Numbered from the stretch's first letter, positions 27,010 through 38,154 are shown. The stretch: DNA of 64,000 nucleotides from Crocinitomicaceae bacterium (GCA_022447585.1 JAKVAR010000014.1:124001-188000); one strand, 5' to 3'. The notes: generated from the letters alone by a model not told the origin. Numbers and translations: made by a program.

Positions 27010-30000
27010 ATGAGAAATTTACAATTTATTCCAATGAAAAAAACTAAGAATTTGCTCTTAGTTGCCATTTCATCGTTGTTGTCTATAGGGCTCAGCTTTG
27101 CACAACCGGTCTTAACAGGAGCGACCGTAAATCAAGGAACTAATAACCAGGGTTCTATCTTTACTTATGATGTAACATCATCTTTAGTTTCAGAGCTTCA
27201 TGCGTTTGATGGAGCCCCAACTGGTGCAAGTCAATACGGTACATTATTAGAAGCAACAGATGGTTTGTTATATGGTTCTACTTATTTTGGGGGGACTTCA
27301 GGATATGGAGTTCTTTATAGTATGGATCCTGCAACCAACATTGTGACAAAGTTACATGATTTTCTTGGTGGAGCAGATGGAGGCCATAGTCAAGAAAATT
27401 TGCTTCAAGTTGGTAATGAAGTATTCGGGTATTCTATCGCCGGAGGTACATTTGGTGATGGAACAATTTATAAATATAATATTGTAAGCGGCGTTTTTTC
27501 GGTAGTTCATTCGTTTAATTCTGGTGTAGACGGTAATCCAACATGGAACCCATTGGTGTTAGGTTCTGATGGTTTAATCTATGGTGCTAATCGAAATGGA
27601 GGATCAGCAGGTTTTGGTACTATTTGGAGTTTGGACCCGTCGACAAGTGTATTTTCTGTTGAGTATGTTTTTAGCGGTGGAGCTCTAGGAGGAATTCCTA
27701 ATAATGCCTTCCTTCAACACTCAAATGGATTGTTCTATGGTATTGCACAAAGTGGTGGAGCAAATGGATTTGGAGTATTATATAGTTTTAACCCATTAAC
27801 ATCAACTTATACGGCAGTTTATGATCGACAAGCACCCGGTATTGACGGAAGTTTATCCTATTCACACATGACAGAGGCCAGTAATGGTCTTATTTATGGT
27901 ACTACTGATGCGGGTGGTCCTAATGGTGGAGGAGCAATTTTTAAATTTGACCCAAGTACAAACATTTATAACGTAACCTTTAGTTTTAATGGTGCTAATG
28001 GGATTAATAATTATGCATGGTTGAAAGAAGCAAGTGACGGTTTTCTTTATGCTTCGACATTAGGCGGTGGAGCTAATAACGCTGGTACATTATATAGATA
28101 CGATATAACAACTGATGCTGTTACTATTCTTTTAGATTATTCGGGAGCACCAGGTGTTGGTGGTTCTCTGTTTAATCAATTTTTAGAGGTAGGATTTCTT
28201 CCTTCATCATGTGCACCAACTTCAATAACACCAGACGTAGCACTGCTTTCGGATGCTACAGGTCAATGTTCAGTTTCGCCAGCGGCGCCAACAGCAACAA
28301 ACGATTGTGGTACAGTTGTTAATGGTACGCCAGATGTAACGCTTCCAATTACAACAATTGGTACTACAGTAGTTACTTGGACATACGATGATGGAACAAA
28401 TACGTTAACACAAACACAAAATGTGGTTGTTACTGGAGCAGATCTTCAAACGGTTTCTCCTTTAACGCAAGAGATTTGTATTAATACTTCTGCTGACATA
28501 GACCTTTTAAATTCTGAAATCGGTTTCGATTATTATTTAAGAGATGATGCAACAGATACTATCGTTGCTGGTCCACTTGCTGGAACAGGAGGGCCGTTGG
28601 TTTTCAATACAGGTAGTTTAAGTGCAAATAGTTCTTATAATGTAATTGCGGTATCAGGGGTGACAACTGCTGAAGCGTTGAGTTTTGATGGTGTTAACGA
28701 TTATGTAAACACAGGAATAAATATTGACCCTGCAACATACCCAAACTTTACCTTTGAAACGTGGATTTATCCAACTAGAGTGAACTATGGAACGAGACAA
28801 GCAATTTTTTCACACGATGATTGTTGTTATGATAGAGGTTTAATTATTGAATCAGGTACTTCTACTTGGACAGTTTCTGTAGGTGGTGCAAATTGGCAGG
28901 CTGCGCCTGTAGATGTTAACACTTGGCAACATATTGCGGTTGTTTATGATGATGCTACTAATTCCGCAAAATTCTACAAGAATGGTGTTGAATATATTTT
29001 TGGTGGTACTACTAACTTCACGGGTTCTGCAAATCCAATGTGGATTGGAAGAAACCCTGGTTATAATGAGCCGTTTGAAGGTTCAATGGATGATGTTAGA
29101 ACTTGGTCAACAAGTAGAACAACAGCGGAGATTAATGCTCAAATGTCGAACTGTTTGTCTGGAGGCGAAACAGGTTTAGTTGCTTACTACAAATTAGATG
29201 ATGGAACTGGAAGTTCTATTGCTTCAGATGAAACTGCTGCTTCGAATGACGGTATTCTAGTTAATATGGACCCTGCAACTGATTGGATTCTTGGAACTCA
29301 AACGTGTGCATCGTGTGAAACTGAGATGACTCCGGTTGTTGATGTTATAATTGATGCTACTAATCCAGTTGCAGTTTGTCAAGATATTACAATCCAATTA
29401 GACGGTACCGGTAATGCAACAATTGTTGCTGCTGACATCGATGGTGGTTCGACTGATTTTTGTCCAGTGACTTTATCTATTCCTGCTGGTTTAGGTTCAG
29501 ATCAATTTGATTGTACAACGCTAGGTGCTAATACGGTTACCTTAACAGTTACAGATGATAACGGAAATACTGCTACTTGTGATGCGACTGTTACTGTAGA
29601 GGATATTGAAGCTCCAACTGTAACGTGTAATAATTTTATAGCTCAATTAGATGCTGCTGGAAATGCGACTATAACAGCAGATGATATTGGAGGCTTAACT
29701 GCTGCTGATAACTGTGGAGTTGCTTCAGTCATTGCTTCAACGACAAGTTTCACTTGTGCGAATATTGGAGCAAATACGGTGGCTGTAACAGTTACTGATG
29801 TAAATGGAAATGTTACCACTTGTGATGCTACTGTTACAGTTGAGGATAACATTTTACCTAATGCTATTTGTCAAAATGTAACGGTTACCTTAGATGCTTC
29901 AGGTAATGGCTCAATTACTGCTGCTGATATTGATAATGGTTCTAATGATAATTGTGGTGTTGCTTCAATATCAATTGATATTTCAACTTTTGATTGTACG

Positions 30001-33000
30001 AATATTGGATCAAACACGGTTACGTTAACAGTTACTGATCTAAATGGAAATGTCTCAACTTGTACATCCAATGTTACAGTGGTTGATAATATTAATCCAA
30101 TTGCAGTTTGTCAAGATATCACGGTTCAATTAGATGCATCTGGTTTTGCTACAATCGTTCCTGCTGATATTGATAATGGTTCAAATGATGCTTGTGGTAT
30201 TGCCTCAACAGCATTAGATATTACTTCTTTTAATTGTACAAATGTTGGAACTCCTGTTACAGTAACTTTGACTGCAACGGATAACAACTCAAACACTTCA
30301 ACTTGTAATGCCACTGTTACAGTAGTAGACAATGTTGCTCCTAATGCAATCTGTCAAGATATTTCAGTTGATTTAGATGCTACTGGTAATGTTTCAATAA
30401 CTGCTGCTGATATTGATAATGGATCGAATGCAGCATGTGGTATTGCTGGTTTGGCAATTGATATTTCAACTTTCGATTGTTCTAATGTTGGTCCTAATAC
30501 TGTTACTTTAACAGTAACAGATAATAATGGTAATGTTTCAACATGTAATTCTACAGTTACAGTGAATGATGTTACTCCTCCAACAGCAGTTTGTCAAGAT
30601 TTTACTATTTCCTTAGATGCAGTTGGTCTTGCAGTTATTACTCCAGCTATTATTGATAATGGATCAAGTGATGCTTGCGGTATTGCTTCTATAATGTTAG
30701 ATAATGATACGTTTGGTTGCGGCGATTTAGGAGCAAATACAGTTACTTTAACTGTAACAGATGTTAATGGTTTAAGTTCTAATTGTACAGCTACGGTTAC
30801 GGTTATCGATGATACTGATCCTTTAGTAATTTGTCCTGGTGATATTACTTTAGATGCGATAATTGATAATTGCGGTAGAGTTGTAAATTATGCTGTACCT
30901 TTCATCGATAACTGTTCGGTTTCAATTGTTCAAACAGATGGAACGGGATATACTGACGGTGATTTGTTTCCAGTAGGTGTAACACCTCAATCTTATGAAA
31001 TTACGGATGCTTCTGGTAACGTAACTCTGTGTAGTTTCAATGTTACAATTGAAGATAATCAAATACCAGCGATCACCGGTTGTCCTGCTGATATCAGCGT
31101 AAATAATGATTTAGGAACTTGTGATGCAATTGTAAGTTGGATTCAACCAACAGCTTCTGATAATTGCCCAGGAGTCGTGTTTACTTCTTCTCATGCACCA
31201 GGTTCTGCATTCCCTGAAGGTTCAACCGTTGTAACTTATACAGCAACTGATGCTTCAGGTAATACAAACACATGTACGTTTACTATTACGGTTACGGATA
31301 ATGAGGCTCCGGTATTCGCTGTCTGTGCTGCGGATTTGAATCTTTCAACTAATTTGGGGGATTGCTTCGCAGTAATTGCTTCTCTAGGTACGCCAACTGT
31401 TACTGATAATTGTACTTTAGTTTCAGTTACTAGTGATGCTCCAGCAACTTTCCCTGTTGGAACTACGGTTGTAACATGGACAGCAATAGATTTAGAAGGA
31501 AATACTTCTACTTGTGTTCAAAACGTAAATGTAACGGATGATGAGGCTCCTTCTGCCATTTGTCAAAACATTACAGTTCAGTTAGATGCTACTGGTAATT
31601 ATACTATGACAGCGACTGAAATTGATGGTGGTTCAACTGATCCTTGTGGTATAGCTTTGTTTGCTGCGTCAATTACCTCTTTTGATTGTTCAAATCTTGG
31701 TCCTAATACTGTTGTTTTGACAGTTACAGATAATAACGGTAATACTTCTACTTGTGATGCAGTTGTAACGGTTGAAGATAATGTAGCACCAGTCGCTGTA
31801 TGTCAAGATATAACCGTTCAATTAGATGCTAATGGAATTGCAACAATTGCTGCTGCTGATGTTGATGGTGGTTCTACTGATGCCTGTGGTGTTGCTTCAT
31901 TTGCAATTGATATTAGTTCATTCGACTGCTCAAATATTGGTGCAAATGCTGTGGAAATGACTGTAACGGATATTAATGGAAATTCATCAACATGTAATTC
32001 AATAGTAACGGTTGAAGATAATGTCGCTCCAACTGCTGTGTGTCAAGATATCACCGTTCAGTTAGATGCGAATGGAATTGCAACAATTGTTGCTGCTGAT
32101 GTTGATGGTGGTTCTGCTGACGCTTGTGGAATATTAACTACAACAATTGATAATAATACATTTACTTGTGCAAATATAGGTTCAGGTAATTCGGTTACTT
32201 TAACAGTTACTGATTTATATGGTAATTCTTCAACTTGTGCAGCTAATGTTACGGTTGAAGATACTGTTGCTCCTTTAGCTGTTTGTCAAGATATAACTGT
32301 TCAGCTAGATGCAACAGGTATTGCTTCTATTTCTGGTATTGATGTGGATGGAGGTTCTACAGACAATTGCGCTGTAGCTTCCTTTGATGTTGCGCCTAAT
32401 GCATTTACTTGTGCTGATTTAGGTGTTAATGTTGTTACGTTAACAGTAACAGATGTAAATGGTAATACATCCACTTGTACAGCCAATGTAACAGTAGAAG
32501 ATAATATAGCACCAGTTGTTATTTGTCCTACTGATATATCAAACTTCGAGGTAGTTATAGATTATCCTCAATATGGTGATGAAATAGTTTGGAGTTTAGT
32601 TAATAATTTAGGTGTCACTGTTCTTAGCGGCGGCCCATACGGTTTTGGTGGTACGAACACGAGTTCGGTTTCATTGAACTCCGATGGACCATTCACTTTT
32701 AACCTGACTACTGCAGGTTTTTATAATGATAATATTGCTAACTGGAGCGTAAATTGCAATGGTACTTCTGCTGCTGTTGGGACAACTAGTAATGGAGCTT
32801 CAACTTCAGTTCCTGGTTTAGCTCTATGCGGTGGTTCAGGAATAGAAGTTTCTGCTGACCCTGGTTTATGCACATACACTCAAACTACAACTGACTGGGA
32901 CCCTACAGGAACTGATAACTGCTCTGTTACAACAAATGATTATGTATTAACTGGAGCAACAACAGGTACTGGTAATACTTTAAATGGGGTTACATTTAAC

Positions 33001-36000
33001 CAAGGTACAACAACTATAACATGGACAAATACAGATCAGTCCGGCAATACTTCGACTCCTTGTTCTATTGATGTTACGATCAACGATACTGAAATTCCAA
33101 ATGCAATTTGTAATGACCTTACAATTCAATTAGATAATTTGGGTACGGCTTCAATAGTTGCAGCTGATTTAGATGGTGGATCTACTGATAATTGTGGAGT
33201 TGCTTCTGTAACAATCTCTCAAACGGTGTTTGATTGTAGTCATCTTGGTGCTAATTCTGTTACTTTAACAGTTACAGATATTCATGGAAATGTTGCTACT
33301 TGTGTTGCAATTGTTACGGTGGAAGATTTAATAAACCCTACAATTGCTTGCCCAGCAGATATACTTGTTTCAAATGATATTGGATTATGTGGGGCAAATG
33401 TGATTTTCCCAGATCCTGTGGTTTCCGATAATTGTGCTGGAACTGCCGTTACACAATTTGCAGGTATTGCCTCTGGTGATTTATTCCCAATTGGAACAAC
33501 AACCAATACTTTTGTTGCTATAGATAACTTTGGTAATACAGATACGTGTTCATTCGAAGTAACGATTGTTGATAATGAATTACCAATGGTTGTTTGTAAT
33601 GATATTACTGTTCAATTAGATGCAACAGGTAATGCTACTATGACTCCAGCTGATATTGATGGAGGTCTTTCAACTGATAATTGTGGCATTGATACTCAAA
33701 TTTTAGATGTTTCTTCATTCGATTGTTCAGCTGTTGGACCAAACACTGTTACGATGACTGTTACTGATGTTAATGGAAACGTTGAAACTTGTTCTTCAAC
33801 TGTAACGGTTCAAGATAATGTTGCACCAAATGCAATTTGTCAAGATATCACAGTTCAATTAGATGCTACAGGTAACGCTTCTATTATTGCTGCTGACATT
33901 GATAATGGTTCAAACGATGCTTGTGGAATTGCTACTATTACAGCAAGTCCTTTATCATTTACTTGTGCTAACGTAGGTGCTAATACGGTTACTTTAACAG
34001 TAACAGATGTAAACGGAAATGTTTCAACATGTACATCTACAGTGACTGTTGAGGATAACGTTCCTCCAGTGGCAATTTGTCAGGACATAACTGTTCAACT
34101 TGATGCGGCTGGTAATGTTTCTATTACTGGAGCTGATATTGACAATGGGTCAAATGCTGCTTGTGGAATTGCTTCTTTAGTTGTTTCTCCGAATGCCTTT
34201 GATTGTTCTAACGTTGGTCCTAATACAGTGACATTAACTGTTACTGATAATAACGGAAACACTGCATCATGTACTTCAGTTGTAACTATTGAAGATAATG
34301 TGCTTCCAAATGCATTGTGTCAAGACATGGTTGTTCAATTAGATGCAACCGGTAATGCTTCTATTACAGCTGCGGATATCGACGCTGGTTCAACTGACGC
34401 TTGTGGAGTCACTTCTTTAGTGTTAGATGTTACTGACTTTGATTGTTCAAATGTTGGTCCTAATACAGTTACCTTAACTGTGACAGATGTGCATGGAAAT
34501 GTTTCAACTTGTACTTCAACTGTAACTGTTGAGGATAATGTTGATCCAATAATAACTTGCCCTGCTGACATTACGGTTTCTGCTGACCCAGGTGTGTGTG
34601 ATGCGAGTTCAGTTGCATATGGAACTGCAACAGCGACAGATGCATGTGGTATACTTACAATTATAGACGATGCTCCGGCTACCTTCCCACTAGGTAATAC
34701 AACTGTAACATGGACGGCTACAGATGTAAATGGAAATACTACTACTTGTTCTCAAGTAGTAACAGTAATTGATTCTGAAAATCCAGTAATTACTTGTCCT
34801 GCTGATATTACAGTAAACAATGATGCTGGTGAGTGTTTTGCTACAGGATTAGTATTAGGAATGGCAACAGCCACAGATAACTGTTCACCTCCTTTAAATG
34901 TTTCGATTGTAAGTGATGCTCCTTCTGTTTTCCCTGTTGGAAATACGAATGTAACTTGGACAGCTACGGATGATGAAGGGAATTCTTCAACGTGCACTCA
35001 AATCGTTACGGTAATTGACAATGAGGCTCCTATTGTTTCATGTCCTTCGAATGTAACAGTTGATACTGATGCTAATGGTTGTTTCGCAACGGGAGTTATC
35101 CTTGGAACACCAACGGCTTCTGATAACTGTTCAGGTATTGCTTCTATTGTGAATGATGCGCCTTTAGCATTTAGTTTAGGAATGACTGTAGTAACATGGA
35201 CAGTAACTGATGATGCTGGAAACGTGTCAACATGTACTCAAGAAGTAACTGTTATAGATAACGAAGCTCCAGTAATTGTTTGCCCTGCTGATATTACTTT
35301 GTCAACAGATGCTGGAACTTGTGACGGTACTGTTGCTACATTAGGAACAGAATTAACTTTTGATAATTGTACAGTAGCATCTGTAACAAATGATGCTGCT
35401 TCTTTAACATTCCCGATTGGAACTACTATAGTGACTTGGACTGTAACGGATGCTTCTGGAAATACATCTACTTGTACGCAGACGATTACAGTATTGGATA
35501 CTGAAAATCCAGGCATTATTTGTCCTGCTGATGTTACTGTTTCTGCAGATGCTGCTTCTTGCGAAGCAACTGGCGTGGCATTAGGAACTCCAACTTCGAA
35601 TGATAACTGCACGGTAGCATCTGTAACAAATGATGCTCCTGCTTCCTACCCATTAGGTACTTCAGTTGTAACATGGACAATAACGGATGATGCTGGAAAC
35701 ATTGCAACATGTACTCAGAATGTAACGGTAGAAGATAATGAATTACCAATGATTACTTGCCCAGCTGACTTGACTGTTAGTACGGCTGGTGGATTATGTG
35801 ATGTGACTGGTGTTGCCCTGGGTACTCCGGTTACAACTGATAACTGTTCTGTTGCTTCTGTAACGAATAATGCTCCGGCAACATTTGTATTAGGAACAAC
35901 AACAGTAACATGGACAGTAACTGATGGTTCTGGAAACGTATCTACATGTGATCAATTGATTACAGTAGAGGATAACGAATTGCCAACGATCTCTTGTCCT

Positions 36001-38109
36001 TCGGATATTGTAATTACTGCAGATGCTGGTCAATGCTTCTCAACTGCCGTGGTTCTTGGAGCTGCAACTGGTTCTGATAACTGCACTGTAGCTTCAATTA
36101 CAAGTGATGCTCCTTCAACTTTCCCAATCGGTGTTACAACTGTTACATGGACAATAGTGGATGGTTCTGGAAACTCAGCTACATGTGAGCAGTTTGTAAC
36201 TGTAACGGATGATGAATTACCATCAATAGTATGTCCATTCCCAATTACAGTGTCTGCTGATGCTGGAACTTGTGGAGCTTCTTCTGTCGCTTTAGGATTG
36301 CCAATAACTGGTGATAACTGTTTGATAGCTAGCGTTACAAATGATGCTCCAGCTGTATTCCCATTAGGAACTACAACTGTAACTTGGACGGCAGAAGATG
36401 GTTCTGGAAATAGTGTAACTTGTACACAAGAAGTAACAGTAGAAGATAATGAATTACCAACTATTGTATGTCCTGCGGATGTAGTTGTTTCCTCTGATGC
36501 TGGAGTTTGTACAGCGATAGTAACTTTAGTTACTCCGTTAACTGATGATAACTGTTCTGTTGCTTCTGTAACGAATGATGCTCCAGTTAATTTCCCATTA
36601 GGGAATACAACAGTAACTTGGACGGTAGAAGATGGTTCTGGAAATATTGCTACTTGTACTCAACTTGTAACAGTAGAAGATAATGAAGCTCCAATTATTG
36701 TTTGTCCTGGCGATTTAACAGTTGATACTGACCCTGGAATGTGCGAAGCTTCCGCGGTTGCTTTAGGAACACCATTCACTTCTGATAATTGCTCAATTGC
36801 TTCAGTTTCTAATGATGCACCTGCTGTTTACCAATTAGGGTCGACAACGGTAACTTGGACAATAGAAGATGGTTCTGGTAACATTACTACTTGTACTCAA
36901 CTTGTAACAGTAGAGGATAATGAAGCTCCAACAATTGTTTGTCCAGCCGATATTATTGTAGATAATGTTCCTGGTAACTGCGGTAGAATTGTATCATATA
37001 ACGTACCAACTATAGTTGATAACTGTAACATTACAGCATTAACACAAACGGATGGTACGGGATATACTTCTGGAAGTTGGTTCCCAATAGGTTCAACTAT
37101 TCAAGAGTTCACAGTAACAGATGAGACAGGAAATGTATTATCTTGTAGCTTCTTAGTTACGGTAGAGGATAACGAAGCTCCTCAGATTGTAATTTGCCCG
37201 TCGGATACGGTTGTTTATTCAGATGCAGATCGTTGCGATATGCCAGTTTTCTTTGGAACACCTGTAGCTAGTGATAACTGTCCTGGTGTAACTTATGCAA
37301 GTGCACATATAAGTGGAGATGTTTATCCTTTAGGTGTAACAACGGTAAATTACGATGCAATTGATGTATCAGGTAACACTGCAACTTGTTCATTCACTAT
37401 TGAAGTAATCGATACGATTTCTCCAGTAGCTCCAGAATTGGCAGCAATTGAGGGTGGGTGTTCAGTAACATTACCTGTGCCTTCAACAACTGATAACTGC
37501 GGTGGAACGTTAACAGGAACTACATCAACTGTATTCCCAGTTACTGCATCAGGAATTACAACTGTTATTTGGTCGTTTGATGATGGAAACGGAAATATTA
37601 CAAATGTTCCTCAATACATTAGTATCGATGGTGCAGTGAATACAACCGTTAGTATTGTTGATGACTTAACTTTAATGTCAAACAATAGTGTACCAGGTGT
37701 AACTTACCAATGGATTGATTGTAACACGGGATTACCAATTGCTGGTGAAACTAACCAAACGTATATGGCTATGATTAATGGTTCTTATGCGGTAGAGGTT
37801 ACAGAACCAGGATGTACTTCTGAAACTTCAATTTGCTATGACATTAACTCTGTTGGATTAGAGGATATTACTTTCGGAGAACTTATTTTGTTCCCGAATC
37901 CAACGGAAACAGGAATGTTTACTGTGAGATACGAAGGCCAAATCAACTCAATTGAATTGTTTGATATGATTGGAAGAATCGTTCAAGTACCAACTGATTT
38001 ATCAACTGGTGTTGTGAATGGATCTGAATTAGCCAAAGGTAAATACATGGTTCGTGTATCTACGGATCAAGGAATGATTACTAAGGAAATAATTGTATTG
38101 AATAAATAA
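27010..38109 (+). CDS. Giant T9SS-exported protein B: GloVer repeats, LamG, HYR/CQD stalk
   Basis: 3699 residues. Start is ATG 27010; the ATG at 27034 (MKKTKNLLLVAISSLLSIGLSFAQ) gives a neater signal peptide and may be the true start. Head: about seven GloVer-type repeats (57-397; motifs like GLIYGTTDAGGPNGGGAIFKF), which probably form a propeller. A LamG/concanavalin-like domain follows (555-760; LSFDGVNDYVNTGI, FTFETWIYPT, WQHIAVVYDD). Stalk: 15 CQD repeats in blocks of 6, 4, 1 and 4, separated by HYR repeats; one HYR repeat is interrupted by an unrelated insert at about 1844-1945. Then 12 consecutive HYR repeats, an Ig-like module (TYQWIDC) and a T9SS type A domain from about 3616, ending KEIIVLNK. 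LamG and propeller folds suggest glycan or protein binding (inference). Confidence 0.92.
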   Translation: MRNLQFIPMKKTKNLLLVAISSLLSIGLSFAQPVLTGATVNQGTNNQGSIFTYDVTSSLVSELHAFDGAPTGASQYGTLLEATDGLLYGSTYFGGTSGYGVLYSMDPATNIVTKLHDFLGGADGGHSQENLLQVGNEVFGYSIAGGTFGDGTIYKYNIVSGVFSVVHSFNSGVDGNPTWNPLVLGSDGLIYGANRNGGSAGFGTIWSLDPSTSVFSVEYVFSGGALGGIPNNAFLQHSNGLFYGIAQSGGANGFGVLYSFNPLTSTYTAVYDRQAPGIDGSLSYSHMTEASNGLIYGTTDAGGPNGGGAIFKFDPSTNIYNVTFSFNGANGINNYAWLKEASDGFLYASTLGGGANNAGTLYRYDITTDAVTILLDYSGAPGVGGSLFNQFLEVGFLPSSCAPTSITPDVALLSDATGQCSVSPAAPTATNDCGTVVNGTPDVTLPITTIGTTVVTWTYDDGTNTLTQTQNVVVTGADLQTVSPLTQEICINTSADIDLLNSEIGFDYYLRDDATDTIVAGPLAGTGGPLVFNTGSLSANSSYNVIAVSGVTTAEALSFDGVNDYVNTGINIDPATYPNFTFETWIYPTRVNYGTRQAIFSHDDCCYDRGLIIESGTSTWTVSVGGANWQAAPVDVNTWQHIAVVYDDATNSAKFYKNGVEYIFGGTTNFTGSANPMWIGRNPGYNEPFEGSMDDVRTWSTSRTTAEINAQMSNCLSGGETGLVAYYKLDDGTGSSIASDETAASNDGILVNMDPATDWILGTQTCASCETEMTPVVDVIIDATNPVAVCQDITIQLDGTGNATIVAADIDGGSTDFCPVTLSIPAGLGSDQFDCTTLGANTVTLTVTDDNGNTATCDATVTVEDIEAPTVTCNNFIAQLDAAGNATITADDIGGLTAADNCGVASVIASTTSFTCANIGANTVAVTVTDVNGNVTTCDATVTVEDNILPNAICQNVTVTLDASGNGSITAADIDNGSNDNCGVASISIDISTFDCTNIGSNTVTLTVTDLNGNVSTCTSNVTVVDNINPIAVCQDITVQLDASGFATIVPADIDNGSNDACGIASTALDITSFNCTNVGTPVTVTLTATDNNSNTSTCNATVTVVDNVAPNAICQDISVDLDATGNVSITAADIDNGSNAACGIAGLAIDISTFDCSNVGPNTVTLTVTDNNGNVSTCNSTVTVNDVTPPTAVCQDFTISLDAVGLAVITPAIIDNGSSDACGIASIMLDNDTFGCGDLGANTVTLTVTDVNGLSSNCTATVTVIDDTDPLVICPGDITLDAIIDNCGRVVNYAVPFIDNCSVSIVQTDGTGYTDGDLFPVGVTPQSYEITDASGNVTLCSFNVTIEDNQIPAITGCPADISVNNDLGTCDAIVSWIQPTASDNCPGVVFTSSHAPGSAFPEGSTVVTYTATDASGNTNTCTFTITVTDNEAPVFAVCAADLNLSTNLGDCFAVIASLGTPTVTDNCTLVSVTSDAPATFPVGTTVVTWTAIDLEGNTSTCVQNVNVTDDEAPSAICQNITVQLDATGNYTMTATEIDGGSTDPCGIALFAASITSFDCSNLGPNTVVLTVTDNNGNTSTCDAVVTVEDNVAPVAVCQDITVQLDANGIATIAAADVDGGSTDACGVASFAIDISSFDCSNIGANAVEMTVTDINGNSSTCNSIVTVEDNVAPTAVCQDITVQLDANGIATIVAADVDGGSADACGILTTTIDNNTFTCANIGSGNSVTLTVTDLYGNSSTCAANVTVEDTVAPLAVCQDITVQLDATGIASISGIDVDGGSTDNCAVASFDVAPNAFTCADLGVNVVTLTVTDVNGNTSTCTANVTVEDNIAPVVICPTDISNFEVVIDYPQYGDEIVWSLVNNLGVTVLSGGPYGFGGTNTSSVSLNSDGPFTFNLTTAGFYNDNIANWSVNCNGTSAAVGTTSNGASTSVPGLALCGGSGIEVSADPGLCTYTQTTTDWDPTGTDNCSVTTNDYVLTGATTGTGNTLNGVTFNQGTTTITWTNTDQSGNTSTPCSIDVTINDTEIPNAICNDLTIQLDNLGTASIVAADLDGGSTDNCGVASVTISQTVFDCSHLGANSVTLTVTDIHGNVATCVAIVTVEDLINPTIACPADILVSNDIGLCGANVIFPDPVVSDNCAGTAVTQFAGIASGDLFPIGTTTNTFVAIDNFGNTDTCSFEVTIVDNELPMVVCNDITVQLDATGNATMTPADIDGGLSTDNCGIDTQILDVSSFDCSAVGPNTVTMTVTDVNGNVETCSSTVTVQDNVAPNAICQDITVQLDATGNASIIAADIDNGSNDACGIATITASPLSFTCANVGANTVTLTVTDVNGNVSTCTSTVTVEDNVPPVAICQDITVQLDAAGNVSITGADIDNGSNAACGIASLVVSPNAFDCSNVGPNTVTLTVTDNNGNTASCTSVVTIEDNVLPNALCQDMVVQLDATGNASITAADIDAGSTDACGVTSLVLDVTDFDCSNVGPNTVTLTVTDVHGNVSTCTSTVTVEDNVDPIITCPADITVSADPGVCDASSVAYGTATATDACGILTIIDDAPATFPLGNTTVTWTATDVNGNTTTCSQVVTVIDSENPVITCPADITVNNDAGECFATGLVLGMATATDNCSPPLNVSIVSDAPSVFPVGNTNVTWTATDDEGNSSTCTQIVTVIDNEAPIVSCPSNVTVDTDANGCFATGVILGTPTASDNCSGIASIVNDAPLAFSLGMTVVTWTVTDDAGNVSTCTQEVTVIDNEAPVIVCPADITLSTDAGTCDGTVATLGTELTFDNCTVASVTNDAASLTFPIGTTIVTWTVTDASGNTSTCTQTITVLDTENPGIICPADVTVSADAASCEATGVALGTPTSNDNCTVASVTNDAPASYPLGTSVVTWTITDDAGNIATCTQNVTVEDNELPMITCPADLTVSTAGGLCDVTGVALGTPVTTDNCSVASVTNNAPATFVLGTTTVTWTVTDGSGNVSTCDQLITVEDNELPTISCPSDIVITADAGQCFSTAVVLGAATGSDNCTVASITSDAPSTFPIGVTTVTWTIVDGSGNSATCEQFVTVTDDELPSIVCPFPITVSADAGTCGASSVALGLPITGDNCLIASVTNDAPAVFPLGTTTVTWTAEDGSGNSVTCTQEVTVEDNELPTIVCPADVVVSSDAGVCTAIVTLVTPLTDDNCSVASVTNDAPVNFPLGNTTVTWTVEDGSGNIATCTQLVTVEDNEAPIIVCPGDLTVDTDPGMCEASAVALGTPFTSDNCSIASVSNDAPAVYQLGSTTVTWTIEDGSGNITTCTQLVTVEDNEAPTIVCPADIIVDNVPGNCGRIVSYNVPTIVDNCNITALTQTDGTGYTSGSWFPIGSTIQEFTVTDETGNVLSCSFLVTVEDNEAPQIVICPSDTVVYSDADRCDMPVFFGTPVASDNCPGVTYASAHISGDVYPLGVTTVNYDAIDVSGNTATCSFTIEVIDTISPVAPELAAIEGGCSVTLPVPSTTDNCGGTLTGTTSTVFPVTASGITTVIWSFDDGNGNITNVPQYISIDGAVNTTVSIVDDLTLMSNNSVPGVTYQWIDCNTGLPIAGETNQTYMAMINGSYAVEVTEPGCTSETSICYDINSVGLEDITFGELILFPNPTETGMFTVRYEGQINSIELFDMIGRIVQVPTDLSTGVVNGSELAKGKYMVRVSTDQGMITKEIIVLNK
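27180..28200 (+). repeat. GloVer-type coding repeats in the head of giant B
   Basis: About seven degenerate units of roughly 45-50 residues carrying G-L-[IL]-Y-G-x-[TS] ... GG ... G-x-[IL]-[YF]-[KS]-x-[DN]-P. This is the pattern of the GloVer anchor repeat (TIGR03803-like), expected to form a beta-propeller. Unit edges are approximate. Confidence 0.7.
29360..34550 (+). repeat. Fifteen CQD coding repeats in giant B, interleaved with HYR repeats
   Basis: Blocks at about 29360-30820 (6 units), 31550-32515 (4), 33100-33345 (1) and 33590-34550 (4), each unit near 240 bases. HYR-type units lie between them. Compared with giant A the array is broken into blocks and its units are more diverged, apart from neighbouring pairs such as the two units at 31790-32260, which begin with the same VCQDITVQLDANGIATI. 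Confidence 0.85.
34550..37430 (+). repeat. Twelve consecutive HYR coding repeats in giant B
   Basis: Units of about 237-246 bases with consensus CPADITVSADAGxC at the start, then DNCSVASVTNDAPAxFPLG, TTVTWTVxDGSGN and STCTQxVTVxDNE. They form the membrane-proximal (C-terminal) part of the stalk, as in giants A and C. Confidence 0.88.
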
Positions 38110-38121
38110 AAACAGAATAAT

Positions 38122-38154
38122 AACATCCAAGAATTATTTTGATTCTTGGATGTT
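38122..38154 (+). terminator. Perfect 12-base hairpin after giant gene B (terminator or attenuator)
   Basis: AACATCCAAGAA (38122-38133) pairs perfectly with TTCTTGGATGTT (38143-38154) around a 9-base loop. It lies 13 bases after the giant gene stop and 26 bases before the ATG of the next small gene. The following sequence (CAAATTATAATTTT) is not a clean U-run. Confidence 0.6.
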
